DNA of 64,000 nucleotides from Sporobacter sp942492735 (GTDB taxonomy: Bacteria; Bacillota; Clostridia; Oscillospirales; Oscillospiraceae), in the NCBI GenBank assembly GCA_942492735.1, contig OW818648.1:3596001-3660000 (forward strand). The letters run 5' to 3'. The notes beneath the pieces are model-generated. The model saw only the letters and a list, made by a program, of their open reading frames with translations, did no database searches and was not told the origin of the DNA. Within the stretch, counting starts at the first letter, position 1, and the number at the start of each line of letters is the position of its first letter. The position numbers and the translations under genes are program-made. This document shows positions 7,679 through 15,623 of the stretch, piece by piece.

Positions 7679-8161
7679 TTACTTGTGGTATTTTCCGCCC
7701 TCGGTTATTTTAAAGCTCCGGTAAATCTGCTCGAGCAGCATGATGCGTGCCAGGTGGTGCGGAAACGTCATGCGCGACATGGACAGTTTCAGGTCTGCTC
7801 GCTCCTTTATCGATGGATACAGACCATATGAACCGCCGATGACGAAGCACAATTTTGACACACCATCGGTTGCGTATTTTTCTATCTGAGCCGCCAAGCC
7901 ATCACTGTCCGTCTGCATCCCTTCAATACACAAGGCAATTACGACAGCACCTTTGATCAGCTTGTCCCCGATGGCGTCAGCCTCCGCCTTCAGTGCGGCA
8001 GCAATTTCTGCTTCAGAGGGCCGTTCTGGCAGACGCGTTTCGGAGATTTCCGTCATCTCTATTTTACAATAACCAGACAGACGATTCAAATATTCTTTGG
8101 ACGCATCGATATAAAACTTTTCCTTTAGTTTACCGACACAGATCAGTCGTATCTGCAGCAT
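7679..8161 (-). CDS. rlmH: 23S rRNA (pseudouridine-1915 N3) methyltransferase
   Basis: A 160-residue SPOUT methyltransferase, the usual RlmH length, that methylates pseudouridine 1915 in helix 69 of 23S rRNA. Family marks are the start MLQIRLICVGKLKEKF, the SAM-binding knot FVIGGSYGL, and the C-terminal MTFPHHLARIMLLEQIYRSF..GGKYHK. It begins 13 bases after walJ, matching the walJ-rlmH neighbourhood of other Firmicutes. Confidence 0.97.
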   Translation of the reverse strand: MLQIRLICVGKLKEKFYIDASKEYLNRLSGYCKIEMTEISETRLPERPSEAEIAAALKAEADAIGDKLIKGAVVIALCIEGMQTDSDGLAAQIEKYATDGVSKLCFVIGGSYGLYPSIKERADLKLSMSRMTFPHHLARIMLLEQIYRSFKITEGGKYHK

Positions 8162-8174
8162 TTTTTATCCTCGA

Positions 8175-8960
8175 TTAAAGTATGTAAAGCTTACCCATAT
8201 CGTCTGCAGGCGCGGTTTCGAGTTCAAGGTCACCGCCGACAACCGCGCCTTGTTTTTTGAGTGCGGCGCCCACAGTCTCCCAGGCCAGTCGCGGTGTGTT
8301 GTTCTCTTTGCTCAGATGCGCGAGGACGATCCGCTTTGTGCCGGTCTCAGCCAGTCTTGACGCCAGCCGTCCGCTGTCGTCATTTGACAGATGGCCGCGC
8401 TCTGAGAGGACCCGCCGTTTAAGAAATGCGGGATAGGCTCCGGTTTTCAGCATCTGGACATCGTGGTTCGCTTCGATTACCGCCATATCAGCACCCTGCG
8501 CCGCATCCAGAACCGTCTGCGTCACACAGCCGATGTCTGTCACAAAAACAAGCGACGACCGGCTGGTGTCAAATCGGTACCCCACGCTCTCGGGTGTGTC
8601 ATGCGGTGTCAGAAAGCTTCTGACGGCAATCTCACCGAGGACGAATTCTGTTCCGGCATGGAAATATGTGATGCTATCTCGGGCATCAGGAATGATGCCG
8701 CATAAAGACTCAGCAACACCCAGCGGCGCATAAACCGGCATTTTATGATACTTTACTAGCATTTTTACACCATTAATGTGATCCGAGTGCTCATGCGTGA
8801 TGAGAACACCTGTCAGCTCATCCGGTGAGACGCCAAAATGCTTCAAACTCGTAGTAATGCGCCGGAGCGATATACCTGCGTCGATTAGAATATGCGTACT
8901 GCCCTGGGATACGAGTGTGCAGTTGCCCGATGACGAGCTGGCAAGCGTACAGATTTTCAT
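8175..8960 (-). CDS. walJ: WalJ/YycJ metallo-beta-lactamase-fold hydrolase
   Basis: A 261-residue metallo-beta-lactamase-fold protein. The metal motif LITHEHSDHINGVK lies near residues 56-69, with FLTPHDTPESVGYR and VLAHLSKENN further on. I start at the ATG at 8960, 9 bases after GGGAG, rather than at the GTG three codons earlier. WalJ (YycJ) has been proposed to act on DNA ends or in coordination of division; here it is part of the wal cluster, downstream of murA. Confidence 0.92.
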   Translation of the reverse strand: MKICTLASSSSGNCTLVSQGSTHILIDAGISLRRITTSLKHFGVSPDELTGVLITHEHSDHINGVKMLVKYHKMPVYAPLGVAESLCGIIPDARDSITYFHAGTEFVLGEIAVRSFLTPHDTPESVGYRFDTSRSSLVFVTDIGCVTQTVLDAAQGADMAVIEANHDVQMLKTGAYPAFLKRRVLSERGHLSNDDSGRLASRLAETGTKRIVLAHLSKENNTPRLAWETVGAALKKQGAVVGGDLELETAPADDMGKLYIL

Positions 8961-9044
8961 AAGAGGCACTCCCTGTTTCTAAAGTGCAGCAAGATAACGG
9001 CGGGGGCAAGCCCCCGCCCGACATTTTGTTGATGCGTCATCCAG

Positions 9045-9078
9045 TGCTTGTCATTCCCGCCTTCGCAGAAATGAAAGA
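9045..9078. repeat. Partial copy of the GTCATTCCCGC repeat
   Basis: TTGTCATTCCCGCCTTCGCA at 9049-9068 is one arm of the repeat family seen at 7534, 27852 and 58053, without its partner arm. It lies between murA and walJ and would be transcribed within the operon. Confidence 0.65.
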
Positions 9079-9083
9079 AATAA

Positions 9084-10382
9084 TCAGCCGACTTCTCTTT
9101 CGGTAATCTCGGGCTCATCCGGTACGATAACCGTTGAAATATCGGCGCCGAGAGCCCGCAGCTTTTCCACCAGATCCTCATAGCCGCGCTCAATATAGCT
9201 GACGCCTTCGATTTCCGTCGTACCGCAGGCAGAAAGGCCTGCGATGACGAGTGCCGCGCCCGCCCTCAGGTCGCTGGCTTTCACAGGCGCGCCAGTCAGT
9301 TTTTCGACGCCTTCTATGATGGCCGTCCTGCCGCTCACCTGAATTTGAGCGCCCATTTTTGCCAGCTCGTCGACGTATTTATATCTGTTGTCCCACACGC
9401 CCTCGGTCACGACGCTTGTGCCTTCGGCAAGGCAAAGAACCGTCGAAATTTGTGGCTGCATGTCTGTTGGAAAGCCAGGGTACGGCATCGTTTTGACGTT
9501 CGTTTTCAGGATCGAGTGAACCCGGCGGACGATGACGGCGTCTTCAAGGTCTTCGACCTCGACGCCCATTTCGCGGAGCTTTCCCGAAATGCACTCAAGA
9601 TGCTTTGGTATGACATTTTTTATGGTGACTTCGCCGCCTGCTCCTGCAACAGCGGCCATATATGTGCCCGCCTCAATCTGGTCGGGGATAATCGAATAAA
9701 AACCACCCGTCAATCTGCCGGCACCATTGATTTTGATGACGTTCGTACCGGCGCCGCGGATATCGGCACCCATCGAGTTTAAGAAGTTTGCGAGGTCGAC
9801 GATATGCGGCTCTTTCGCGGCATTTTCAATAACTGTTCTGCCTTTGGCCAGCGTCCCACCCAGCATGATATTGATCGTTGCGCCGACCGAAACAACATCG
9901 AGATAAATCGATGCCCCTTCAAGGCGGCCTGGCGTGTTGGCGAAGACAATACCGTTTTTCACATCAAGAGTCGCGCCCATTGCCGTAAAGCCTTTAACGT
10001 GCTGATCGATCGGCCGTACACCCCCGAAATTACAGCCGCCCGGCATGGCGACTTTCGCTTCCCCGAAACGTCCGAGCAGCGCGCCGATGAGATAATAGGA
10101 TGCGCGAATACGCCGCATCATGTCAAATGTTGCCACAGAGGTCTTAACGCCCGTGCAGTCGATGTCCATCGTGTTCTTGTTGACCGTTCGGATCTCAGCG
10201 CCCATTTGCTTCAAAATATTAAGCAGCATCGTCACATCGGAAATCTGCGGTATGTTTTCGATGCGGCAAACGCCGTCGACCATCAGCGCTGCTGGAATAA
10301 TTGCAACAGCGGCATTTTTCGCGCCGCTGACGGTGACTTCACCATTCAGCAGTTTTCCGCCGTTTATGACGTATTTTGTCAA
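9084..10382 (-). CDS. murA: UDP-N-acetylglucosamine 1-carboxyvinyltransferase
   Basis: A 432-residue enzyme transferring enolpyruvate from PEP to UDP-GlcNAc, the first committed step of peptidoglycan synthesis and the fosfomycin target. The catalytic cysteine is present at residue 117 in MPGGCNFGGVRPID, and SGAKNAAVAIIPAAL holds the conserved Lys-Asn pair. The start is a TTG after AGGGTGAGCC. Two features are notable. It sits between yycI and walJ in the wal cluster, and it has its own promoter at 10452-10480, so it can be expressed apart from walRK. Confidence 0.97.
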   Translation of the reverse strand: MTKYVINGGKLLNGEVTVSGAKNAAVAIIPAALMVDGVCRIENIPQISDVTMLLNILKQMGAEIRTVNKNTMDIDCTGVKTSVATFDMMRRIRASYYLIGALLGRFGEAKVAMPGGCNFGGVRPIDQHVKGFTAMGATLDVKNGIVFANTPGRLEGASIYLDVVSVGATINIMLGGTLAKGRTVIENAAKEPHIVDLANFLNSMGADIRGAGTNVIKINGAGRLTGGFYSIIPDQIEAGTYMAAVAGAGGEVTIKNVIPKHLECISGKLREMGVEVEDLEDAVIVRRVHSILKTNVKTMPYPGFPTDMQPQISTVLCLAEGTSVVTEGVWDNRYKYVDELAKMGAQIQVSGRTAIIEGVEKLTGAPVKASDLRAGAALVIAGLSACGTTEIEGVSYIERGYEDLVEKLRALGADISTVIVPDEPEITEREVG

Positions 10383-10451
10383 AGGCTCACCCTCTCAACG
10401 ATTTTCTCTTCGTTTACAGTATTACCCGATTATAAACAAATTTTTCTCCCA

Positions 10452-10480
10452 ATTATACTATATGGAATTTTTTTTTGCAA
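10452..10480 (-). promoter_or_regulatory. Internal promoter driving murA
   Basis: Minus strand TTGCAA (10480-10475), a 17-base spacer containing an A run, and TATAAT (10457-10452), ~70 bases before the TTG start of murA. Confidence 0.75.
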
Positions 10481-10541
10481 TACCATGCGTATTATTGTTA
10501 TAATTCGGTCAGTTACTGTACTGATTTAAATTTTCATCCAT

Positions 10542-11363
10542 CTAACGTGTGTCCCTTTCAATAGTTCCCGTCACCGCATCGATGTAGTAAGTGTCAGTGT
10601 CGGTTTCAATGCGCCAGGCGGGGCTGATCCTAGTCCCAAGCGCATTGAGATTATAGCCCGGCTCAAGCTTCTTAATCTCAGTACAACTGATACTTCCTGC
10701 TTTTACTGCGCCTAAAAAATTTATCATGGCCGTCGCGGATGAAGACATATCCGTATTGGTAGATGTAACAGTGATCTCGTTGGTGTGTTTACCGACGATC
10801 TGATTCAGGCTGCCATCCTTGAAAATAAATATGATCTGGCAGTTGAAAATTGGCTGATGATTCCACGAGCAGACGGCAGTTACTGTTTCATTCCCCGGAA
10901 CCCCGGTTGCTTTAACCGATGTCGTTTCAATTTTCATTGTCCGCAACAAACTTTTTACCGTCGTCACTTCATTGATGGTGATATCATAAACATGCGGACT
11001 AAACGTTATATCAAACTCGCCGCCGTTTTTGAATACCGCCTTGTCATCCTTTCCGGGAACGCTATAGGTGTAGATGATGCCACCCTGCTCCGTCACTTGC
11101 GTCTGGCCAAGCAGCGTTTCCGCCAGCCTCCGCTCTCTTTGTATATTACGGCTGACGAGAAGCGCCGGAAGCGCATCGCCCTCATGAATATTATCGGTGT
11201 CTATATATATTCCGTTTTGGCTCAGCAGGGTACCAAGGTTTTCGAGTGCTTCAGCCTTTTGAGAATGATCGTCGGCTAACCGCCACAAGAAAAAAGCAAG
11301 AAAAAACGCATTAATGATGACGAGCGCCCAAATAACGATATTCTTGATATTAGTCACTTTCAT
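10542..11363 (-). CDS. yycI: YycI family WalK regulator
   Basis: A 273-residue protein with one N-terminal membrane segment (residues ~8-29, NIVIWALVIINAFFLAFFLW) and a large extracytoplasmic part, the YycI layout. The C-terminal region (YIDAVTGTIERDT, PAWRIETDTDTYYID) matches the PepSY-like end of the family. In Bacillus, YycI and YycH associate with WalK and damp its activity. ATG follows GGGGAGAAATA. It starts 15 bases after yycH. Confidence 0.85.
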   Translation of the reverse strand: MKVTNIKNIVIWALVIINAFFLAFFLWRLADDHSQKAEALENLGTLLSQNGIYIDTDNIHEGDALPALLVSRNIQRERRLAETLLGQTQVTEQGGIIYTYSVPGKDDKAVFKNGGEFDITFSPHVYDITINEVTTVKSLLRTMKIETTSVKATGVPGNETVTAVCSWNHQPIFNCQIIFIFKDGSLNQIVGKHTNEITVTSTNTDMSSSATAMINFLGAVKAGSISCTEIKKLEPGYNLNALGTRISPAWRIETDTDTYYIDAVTGTIERDTR

Positions 11364-11378
11364 TATTTCTCCCCATGC

Positions 11379-12656
11379 TCACCATACGATCCATGACGGT
11401 TCGAGGCTGGCACCGCCGTTATCATAATAACAAAGCATCAGCGCGCCGCCGACCGCTGCCGCGGCCTGAATCTCAGGAAGGATTTCCGTTTCGCCGCTGG
11501 ATTCAGCAACGGCGTAGCTCCTGAAACGGAGTTCCGCTTGGCTGATGACGCCATTTTCTATCGTCACGGCAGCTGCATATCCATCCTGGCCGAGATGAAT
11601 CGGACCTCCGGCAATGACATATCTGAAGAACACGACGTAACTGCCCGCACCCCGGGAACTGACGGCGTCATAATATATCCTCGCATCTCCGCTATTACTG
11701 CCGATTAAAGCGGATACGTAATGCCGGGCCAGCTCGATAGCCGCGCTCTCGTCTAAAAGTGCAGGCGGCGCTTCCTGACTTTTCGTCAGTTCGTAAATAA
11801 CTGTTCCGTCAAGCGATAGCTTAATTGTGAAGTCGGGATCAATATAGTCCTGGCTCCCGTCGGCGTTAATGATGGGCATCTGATGCTCACTGACGCCGAA
11901 GTACTGGAGAACACCGACTTTTATCTCATCCGTCAGCGGGTTGGTGGCGTTAATTAATGGATGCTCCGATATTTCCGGAATTAGAAGCGAGTAAGGATCT
12001 TTCAGTGCTGTGCTGATTTTTTCATAGGCAAAGAATGCTTTATTTTGGGTTTTTGTCTCAGTCAGATTCACTATTTTGTCGGTCGCTACATCTGTATCTT
12101 TAGCATAAAACTTCCCGTCCGTATCCTGAAAATAAAGGATGCTTCTCCCACTCTTCGCCGCAAGGCAAAGGCGGCGAACCGAGAGCTCTGCCCAGCCGGC
12201 TGTAACCTCTGCGCTCAACCATTTGTGTAATATGGATAATGGGATGGGGGACATAAATTCAAAATAAATCCCGGGCGATTCGAGCGATTCGCGCCAGGTC
12301 TGTTCATCGATTTCATCCGGTACATGCGAGGAGACAAGCGCTTCGCCGAACAGCTGAACCGTCTTGTCATAAATACTGCCGACTTCAGCCATATCATATT
12401 TTGCTCCGAAATGCGACCCGTCGCTGCCTGTCACTGCAATGCTTATAGGCCTTGCTTGCCCTGTTGTTTTCTGCTCGTCTGCCTGTGCGCCACTGTTATC
12501 TGAACTCACTGCCTTATCATCGATCATATTAAAGAGACCGCTGAGTTTTACAGACGAATTGCCGAACAGTCGCGACTCCCAAGCAAGTAACACCGCGCTG
12601 ACAACGAGCAAAATAATGATGATATTTTTTACCTTTTCCGGAATAACCCTACGCAT
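11379..12656 (-). CDS. yycH: YycH family WalK regulator
   Basis: A 425-residue protein with one membrane segment (residues ~10-27, KNIIIILLVVSAVLLAW) and an extracytoplasmic domain. Position and size identify it as YycH, which together with YycI restrains the kinase WalK. I start at MRRVIPEKV; its ATG overlaps the last 8 bases of walK, so translation is probably coupled, and no strong independent ribosome site is seen. Longer starts would lie deeper inside walK. Confidence 0.82.
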   Translation of the reverse strand: MRRVIPEKVKNIIIILLVVSAVLLAWESRLFGNSSVKLSGLFNMIDDKAVSSDNSGAQADEQKTTGQARPISIAVTGSDGSHFGAKYDMAEVGSIYDKTVQLFGEALVSSHVPDEIDEQTWRESLESPGIYFEFMSPIPLSILHKWLSAEVTAGWAELSVRRLCLAAKSGRSILYFQDTDGKFYAKDTDVATDKIVNLTETKTQNKAFFAYEKISTALKDPYSLLIPEISEHPLINATNPLTDEIKVGVLQYFGVSEHQMPIINADGSQDYIDPDFTIKLSLDGTVIYELTKSQEAPPALLDESAAIELARHYVSALIGSNSGDARIYYDAVSSRGAGSYVVFFRYVIAGGPIHLGQDGYAAAVTIENGVISQAELRFRSYAVAESSGETEILPEIQAAAAVGGALMLCYYDNGGASLEPSWIVW

Positions 12657-14103
12657 CTTCACGGCTTGGCCCCTCAATCGGCAGAACGACGGTAACCGTT
12701 GTACCATTGCCCGCCGCGCTTTCAATCAGAATGTCGCCCCCATGCCTTAAGACGATTTCTCTGGCGATTGACAACCCAAGCCCGGTGCCTCCCGACTCCC
12801 TCGAGCGAGCCTTGTCCACTCTATAAAACCGGTCAAAGATGCGCGATAAATCCGCTTCGGGGATTCCAATGCCGTTATCCTTGATTTTTATCCAGACCTT
12901 ATTCCCTGTTTTCCCGCTAGAAATATTGATGTTCCCGCCGTCTGGCGTATATTTCACCGCGTTTGACAGGATGTTTATAAGAACCTGCTCAAGCCGGGCT
13001 TTGTCGCCGGACATTCTCGGCAGATCTTTTCCGAGCGCCATGCTCATTTCATGGTTATGCTTTTTTGCCTCAAGCGCGATCGCGTCGTACACTTCATGAA
13101 TGGATCGTTCAAGCGAGAACTCTTCAATCGACATCAAACTGCTGCCGGCGTCAAAACGCGACAACTCGAGAAGATCCTGTACGATCTTTGTCATTCTGTC
13201 GCTTTCGTTGAGTATGACGTGAAGAAAATCATATTCCATTTCCTTCGGGATGTCGCGATAATCTGTCAAAGTTTCGGCATAGCTTCTGATGCTCGTCAGC
13301 GGCGTTCTGAGCTCGTGAGAAACGTTTGCGACAAATTCACGCCGGAGTGCTTCTGATTTTTTAATCTCCTCAAGTGTCGTTTCGAGCTGAAACGCCATAT
13401 TGTTGAACGTATCCGCCAGAATGCCGATTTCATCATCGGATTCCACATCAAGTTTTCGCGAAAAATCGCCGCTGGCCATCGCCTCTGCCGCCTTCGTCAT
13501 GCCAAGAATCGGCTGCAGAAGTGTTTTTGACAGGATAAAACTGAGCGCGACCGAGATACCAAGCCCAACAACGATGGCTTCGAATATGAGCTTAATAAGC
13601 TCCCTGTTGAGATCGGTAACGGTCTGCTTGTTATCCCTAATGTAGATAACATATCTGATAGTACCGCCGTCGTCTTTGATTGGAACCGCAGTGTCCATAT
13701 ATTCGGCATTCGATTCTATTTGAAAGGCGTCGCCGCCCGTCAGCGCTTTCAAAATATTCGGCGTTATTTCAATGCTCGTGCTGCTATCAGCTCTGGAACT
13801 CTCAACCGATTTGCCGTTTTCATCTAGAATATCGTAATTTCTCGTTTTAAAGTCAATGCCAAGTTTACCGATATAGCGATCAAGGACGACTGACAGATTT
13901 TCCGCCGGGTTATCTTCTTCAAGCGTGCCCTCAAGCCTGGATACTAATTCTTCATCAGAAAAGGCTGTTTTCATTTGCTCAATAAACTCATTCCTGTAAA
14001 AGCCCTGCACGCCCTGTACCAAAAAGACACCGACAACCGTCATCAAAAGCAATATTAAAAGCAGCATGATAAAGACAAATTTCCATCGCAGGCTTTTGTT
14101 CAT
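12649..14103 (-). CDS. walK: WalK sensor histidine kinase (no cytoplasmic PAS domain)
   Basis: A 484-residue membrane kinase. Order: membrane segment (about 8-31), extracellular sensor of ~135 residues, second membrane segment (about 168-190), HAMP, H-box NVSHELRTPLTSIRSY, N-box, DNGIGIPEADL and GGTGLGLSIA. It phosphorylates WalR to control wall hydrolases and wall turnover. HAMP runs straight into the dimerisation domain (MAFQLETTLEEIKKSEALRREF), so the cytoplasmic PAS domain found in Bacillus WalK is absent. Confidence 0.93.
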   Translation of the reverse strand: MNKSLRWKFVFIMLLLILLLMTVVGVFLVQGVQGFYRNEFIEQMKTAFSDEELVSRLEGTLEEDNPAENLSVVLDRYIGKLGIDFKTRNYDILDENGKSVESSRADSSTSIEITPNILKALTGGDAFQIESNAEYMDTAVPIKDDGGTIRYVIYIRDNKQTVTDLNRELIKLIFEAIVVGLGISVALSFILSKTLLQPILGMTKAAEAMASGDFSRKLDVESDDEIGILADTFNNMAFQLETTLEEIKKSEALRREFVANVSHELRTPLTSIRSYAETLTDYRDIPKEMEYDFLHVILNESDRMTKIVQDLLELSRFDAGSSLMSIEEFSLERSIHEVYDAIALEAKKHNHEMSMALGKDLPRMSGDKARLEQVLINILSNAVKYTPDGGNINISSGKTGNKVWIKIKDNGIGIPEADLSRIFDRFYRVDKARSRESGGTGLGLSIAREIVLRHGGDILIESAAGNGTTVTVVLPIEGPSREDA

Positions 14104-14138
14104 TGAGGCTACTCCTTGCTTTGTGTTAAAATATCACA

Positions 14139-14819
14139 TTAATGCTCATAGTAATATCCGACGCCGCGTTTTGTCATAATATGTTCAGGTTTGGCTGAAT
14201 CATGTTCGATTTTCTCGCGTAAACGCCTGACAGCGACATCAACAGAACGGAGGTCACCGAGATAATCATACTGCCAAACCTCACGTAGAAGCTCTTCCCT
14301 CGAAAACACCTTGCCAGGCTGCGCGGAAATGAATTTGAACAGCTCAAACTCGCGCTGCGTCAGATCGGCGCTCTTCCCGTCGATATAGACATCGTACCGC
14401 TCTGTATCAATGATGACACCCTCGGCTTTTATCGCTTCCGGCAGGGCCACAGGAATAGTCCGGCGAATATTCGCCTTCACCCTGGCCAGAACCTCACGAA
14501 TTGAAAAAGGCTTTGTTATGTAATCATCGGCGCCGAGTTCAAGACCGAATACCTTGTCCGTTTCTTCCTCGCGGGCCGTCAGCATGATAATCGGTGTCCT
14601 GAAATCCGTCTTGCGGATAGTTGAACAGACCTCGAACCCATTAAGCTTTGGCAGCATCACATCCAGAAGGATGAGGTCGAGGGTTGCCTCACCGAATATT
14701 TTCAAGCCTTTTTCTCCGTCGAAAGCCGTTAAGACGTCGTACCCTTCTTTTCTAAGATTGAAGCTCAGTATGTCGACAATGTTTTTCTCATCGTCGACGA
14801 CAAGAATGGTTTTGCCCAT
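14139..14819 (-). CDS. walR: WalR response regulator (OmpR type)
   Basis: A 227-residue regulator: receiver domain with acidic pocket (VVDDEKN), phosphorylated Asp53 in LLDVMLP and switch Lys in ITKPF, then a winged-helix DNA-binding domain (LTQREFELFKFI, VWQYDYLGDLRSVDVAVRRL). It is the partner of walK, which starts 35 bases on. The start at MGKTILVVDD follows GGGGGT; earlier in-frame ATGs have weaker sites. WalRK is the essential wall-homeostasis system of low-GC Gram-positives. Confidence 0.95.
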   Translation of the reverse strand: MGKTILVVDDEKNIVDILSFNLRKEGYDVLTAFDGEKGLKIFGEATLDLILLDVMLPKLNGFEVCSTIRKTDFRTPIIMLTAREEETDKVFGLELGADDYITKPFSIREVLARVKANIRRTIPVALPEAIKAEGVIIDTERYDVYIDGKSADLTQREFELFKFISAQPGKVFSREELLREVWQYDYLGDLRSVDVAVRRLREKIEHDSAKPEHIMTKRGVGYYYEH

Positions 14820-14833
14820 GCTTACCCCCATTC

Positions 14834-14881
14834 CGCTGCATAGCAGCGGCACATTTTGTATTGTGAAAATTTATTTTCACA
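14834..14881 (-). promoter_or_regulatory. Palindrome and hairpin in the walR leader
   Basis: TGTGAAAA-tttA-TTTTCACA (14862-14881) is a perfect 8-base dyad, and next to it CCGCTGCATAGCAGCGG (14833-14849) is a perfect 7-base-stem hairpin. Both lie between nudF and walR. They could be an operator and an RNA hairpin; no promoter is obvious in the 77-base gap. Confidence 0.45.
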
Positions 14882-14896
14882 TATTGCTCCTTTTTA

Positions 14897-15436
14897 TCAG
14901 TTCTGCTCCAGATACTTTTTCGCTTTAAAAATGCCGATGATCGTTTTGCCGTCCTTTATTTCACCGGACATAATCCTCTCAATGAGCGTATCCATCGGGA
15001 TAGCCTCAACACTTAGAAACTCGTCTTCATCGAGATGCATATTTCCCAGGGTAAGCTCGGTTGCAAGATATATGTATAGTATCTCTTTGGAGAAGCCCGG
15101 GGAAGGATAAATTGGACCGAGAAAAACGATTTTCTCCGCGGTGCAGCCGGTCTCCTCTGACAGTTCACGTACGGCGCAGTCGAAATGGTGTTCGCCGTAT
15201 TCGAGCTTGCCAGCCGGTATTTCGAGCAGCTCCTCTTCCATGGGGTAACGGTATTGACGCACCATTTGAACATGACCGCGTTCGTCAACCGCGACAATGG
15301 CGACGCCGCCGGGATGCTCAACGACTTCCCTCGGGACTTGTCTTCCGTTTTTTATCTCCGCAATATCATTTCTGACATTGACGATTCGCCCTGTATAGAC
15401 TGTTTTCGTCGAAATTTGTTTTTCAAAAAATTCCAT
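14897..15436 (-). CDS. nudF: NUDIX ADP-ribose pyrophosphatase
   Basis: A 179-residue hydrolase with an intact Nudix box, GKLEYGEHHFDCAVRELSEE followed by TGC, near residues 72-95. The size and flanks (VVEHPGGVAIVAVDERG, GPIYPSPGFSKE) are those of ADP-ribose pyrophosphatase (NudF). It hydrolyses ADP-ribose to AMP and ribose 5-phosphate. It lies upstream of walR on the same strand, 77 bases away, so read-through into walRK is possible. Confidence 0.9.
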   Translation of the reverse strand: MEFFEKQISTKTVYTGRIVNVRNDIAEIKNGRQVPREVVEHPGGVAIVAVDERGHVQMVRQYRYPMEEELLEIPAGKLEYGEHHFDCAVRELSEETGCTAEKIVFLGPIYPSPGFSKEILYIYLATELTLGNMHLDEDEFLSVEAIPMDTLIERIMSGEIKDGKTIIGIFKAKKYLEQN

Positions 15437-15501
15437 TTTATAACCTCAGCAGCGTAATTTAGCAAGGCGCTCCTTGCTTTTTCGCTTATTATATACTCAT
15501 T

Positions 15502-15526
15502 CAGTCTAAAATGGTAGACTGTTTTT
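15502..15526 (+). terminator. Terminator-like hairpin between nudF and typA
   Basis: CAGTCTA (15502-15508) pairs with TAGACTG (15515-15521), then TTTTT. It lies upstream of the typA promoter with no gene before it on this strand. CAGTCTA occurs again at 15568 inside the promoter spacer. Confidence 0.45.
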
Positions 15527-15558
15527 AGTGTCAGATATTAGTGTGATTCACATTCTAT

Positions 15559-15587
15559 TTGCAAATACAGTCTATGTTGTGTATAAT
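15559..15587 (+). promoter_or_regulatory. Promoter of typA
   Basis: TTGCAA (15559-15564), 17 bases and TATAAT (15582-15587), 36 bases before the ATG. Confidence 0.75.
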
Positions 15588-15623
15588 GAATGTTCTTGAA
15601 GAAAAGTTGAAGGTGTATAATAC

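Noticed and set aside
7500..7680. CRISPR-like array at the 20-base tandem units
   Set aside because: The units are directly adjacent with no spacers, flanked by palindromic repeat arms, and there are no cas genes in the window.
9804..10529. A 241-codon plus-strand frame opposite murA
   Set aside because: A shadow of murA; the minus strand carries the catalytic cysteine and all family motifs.
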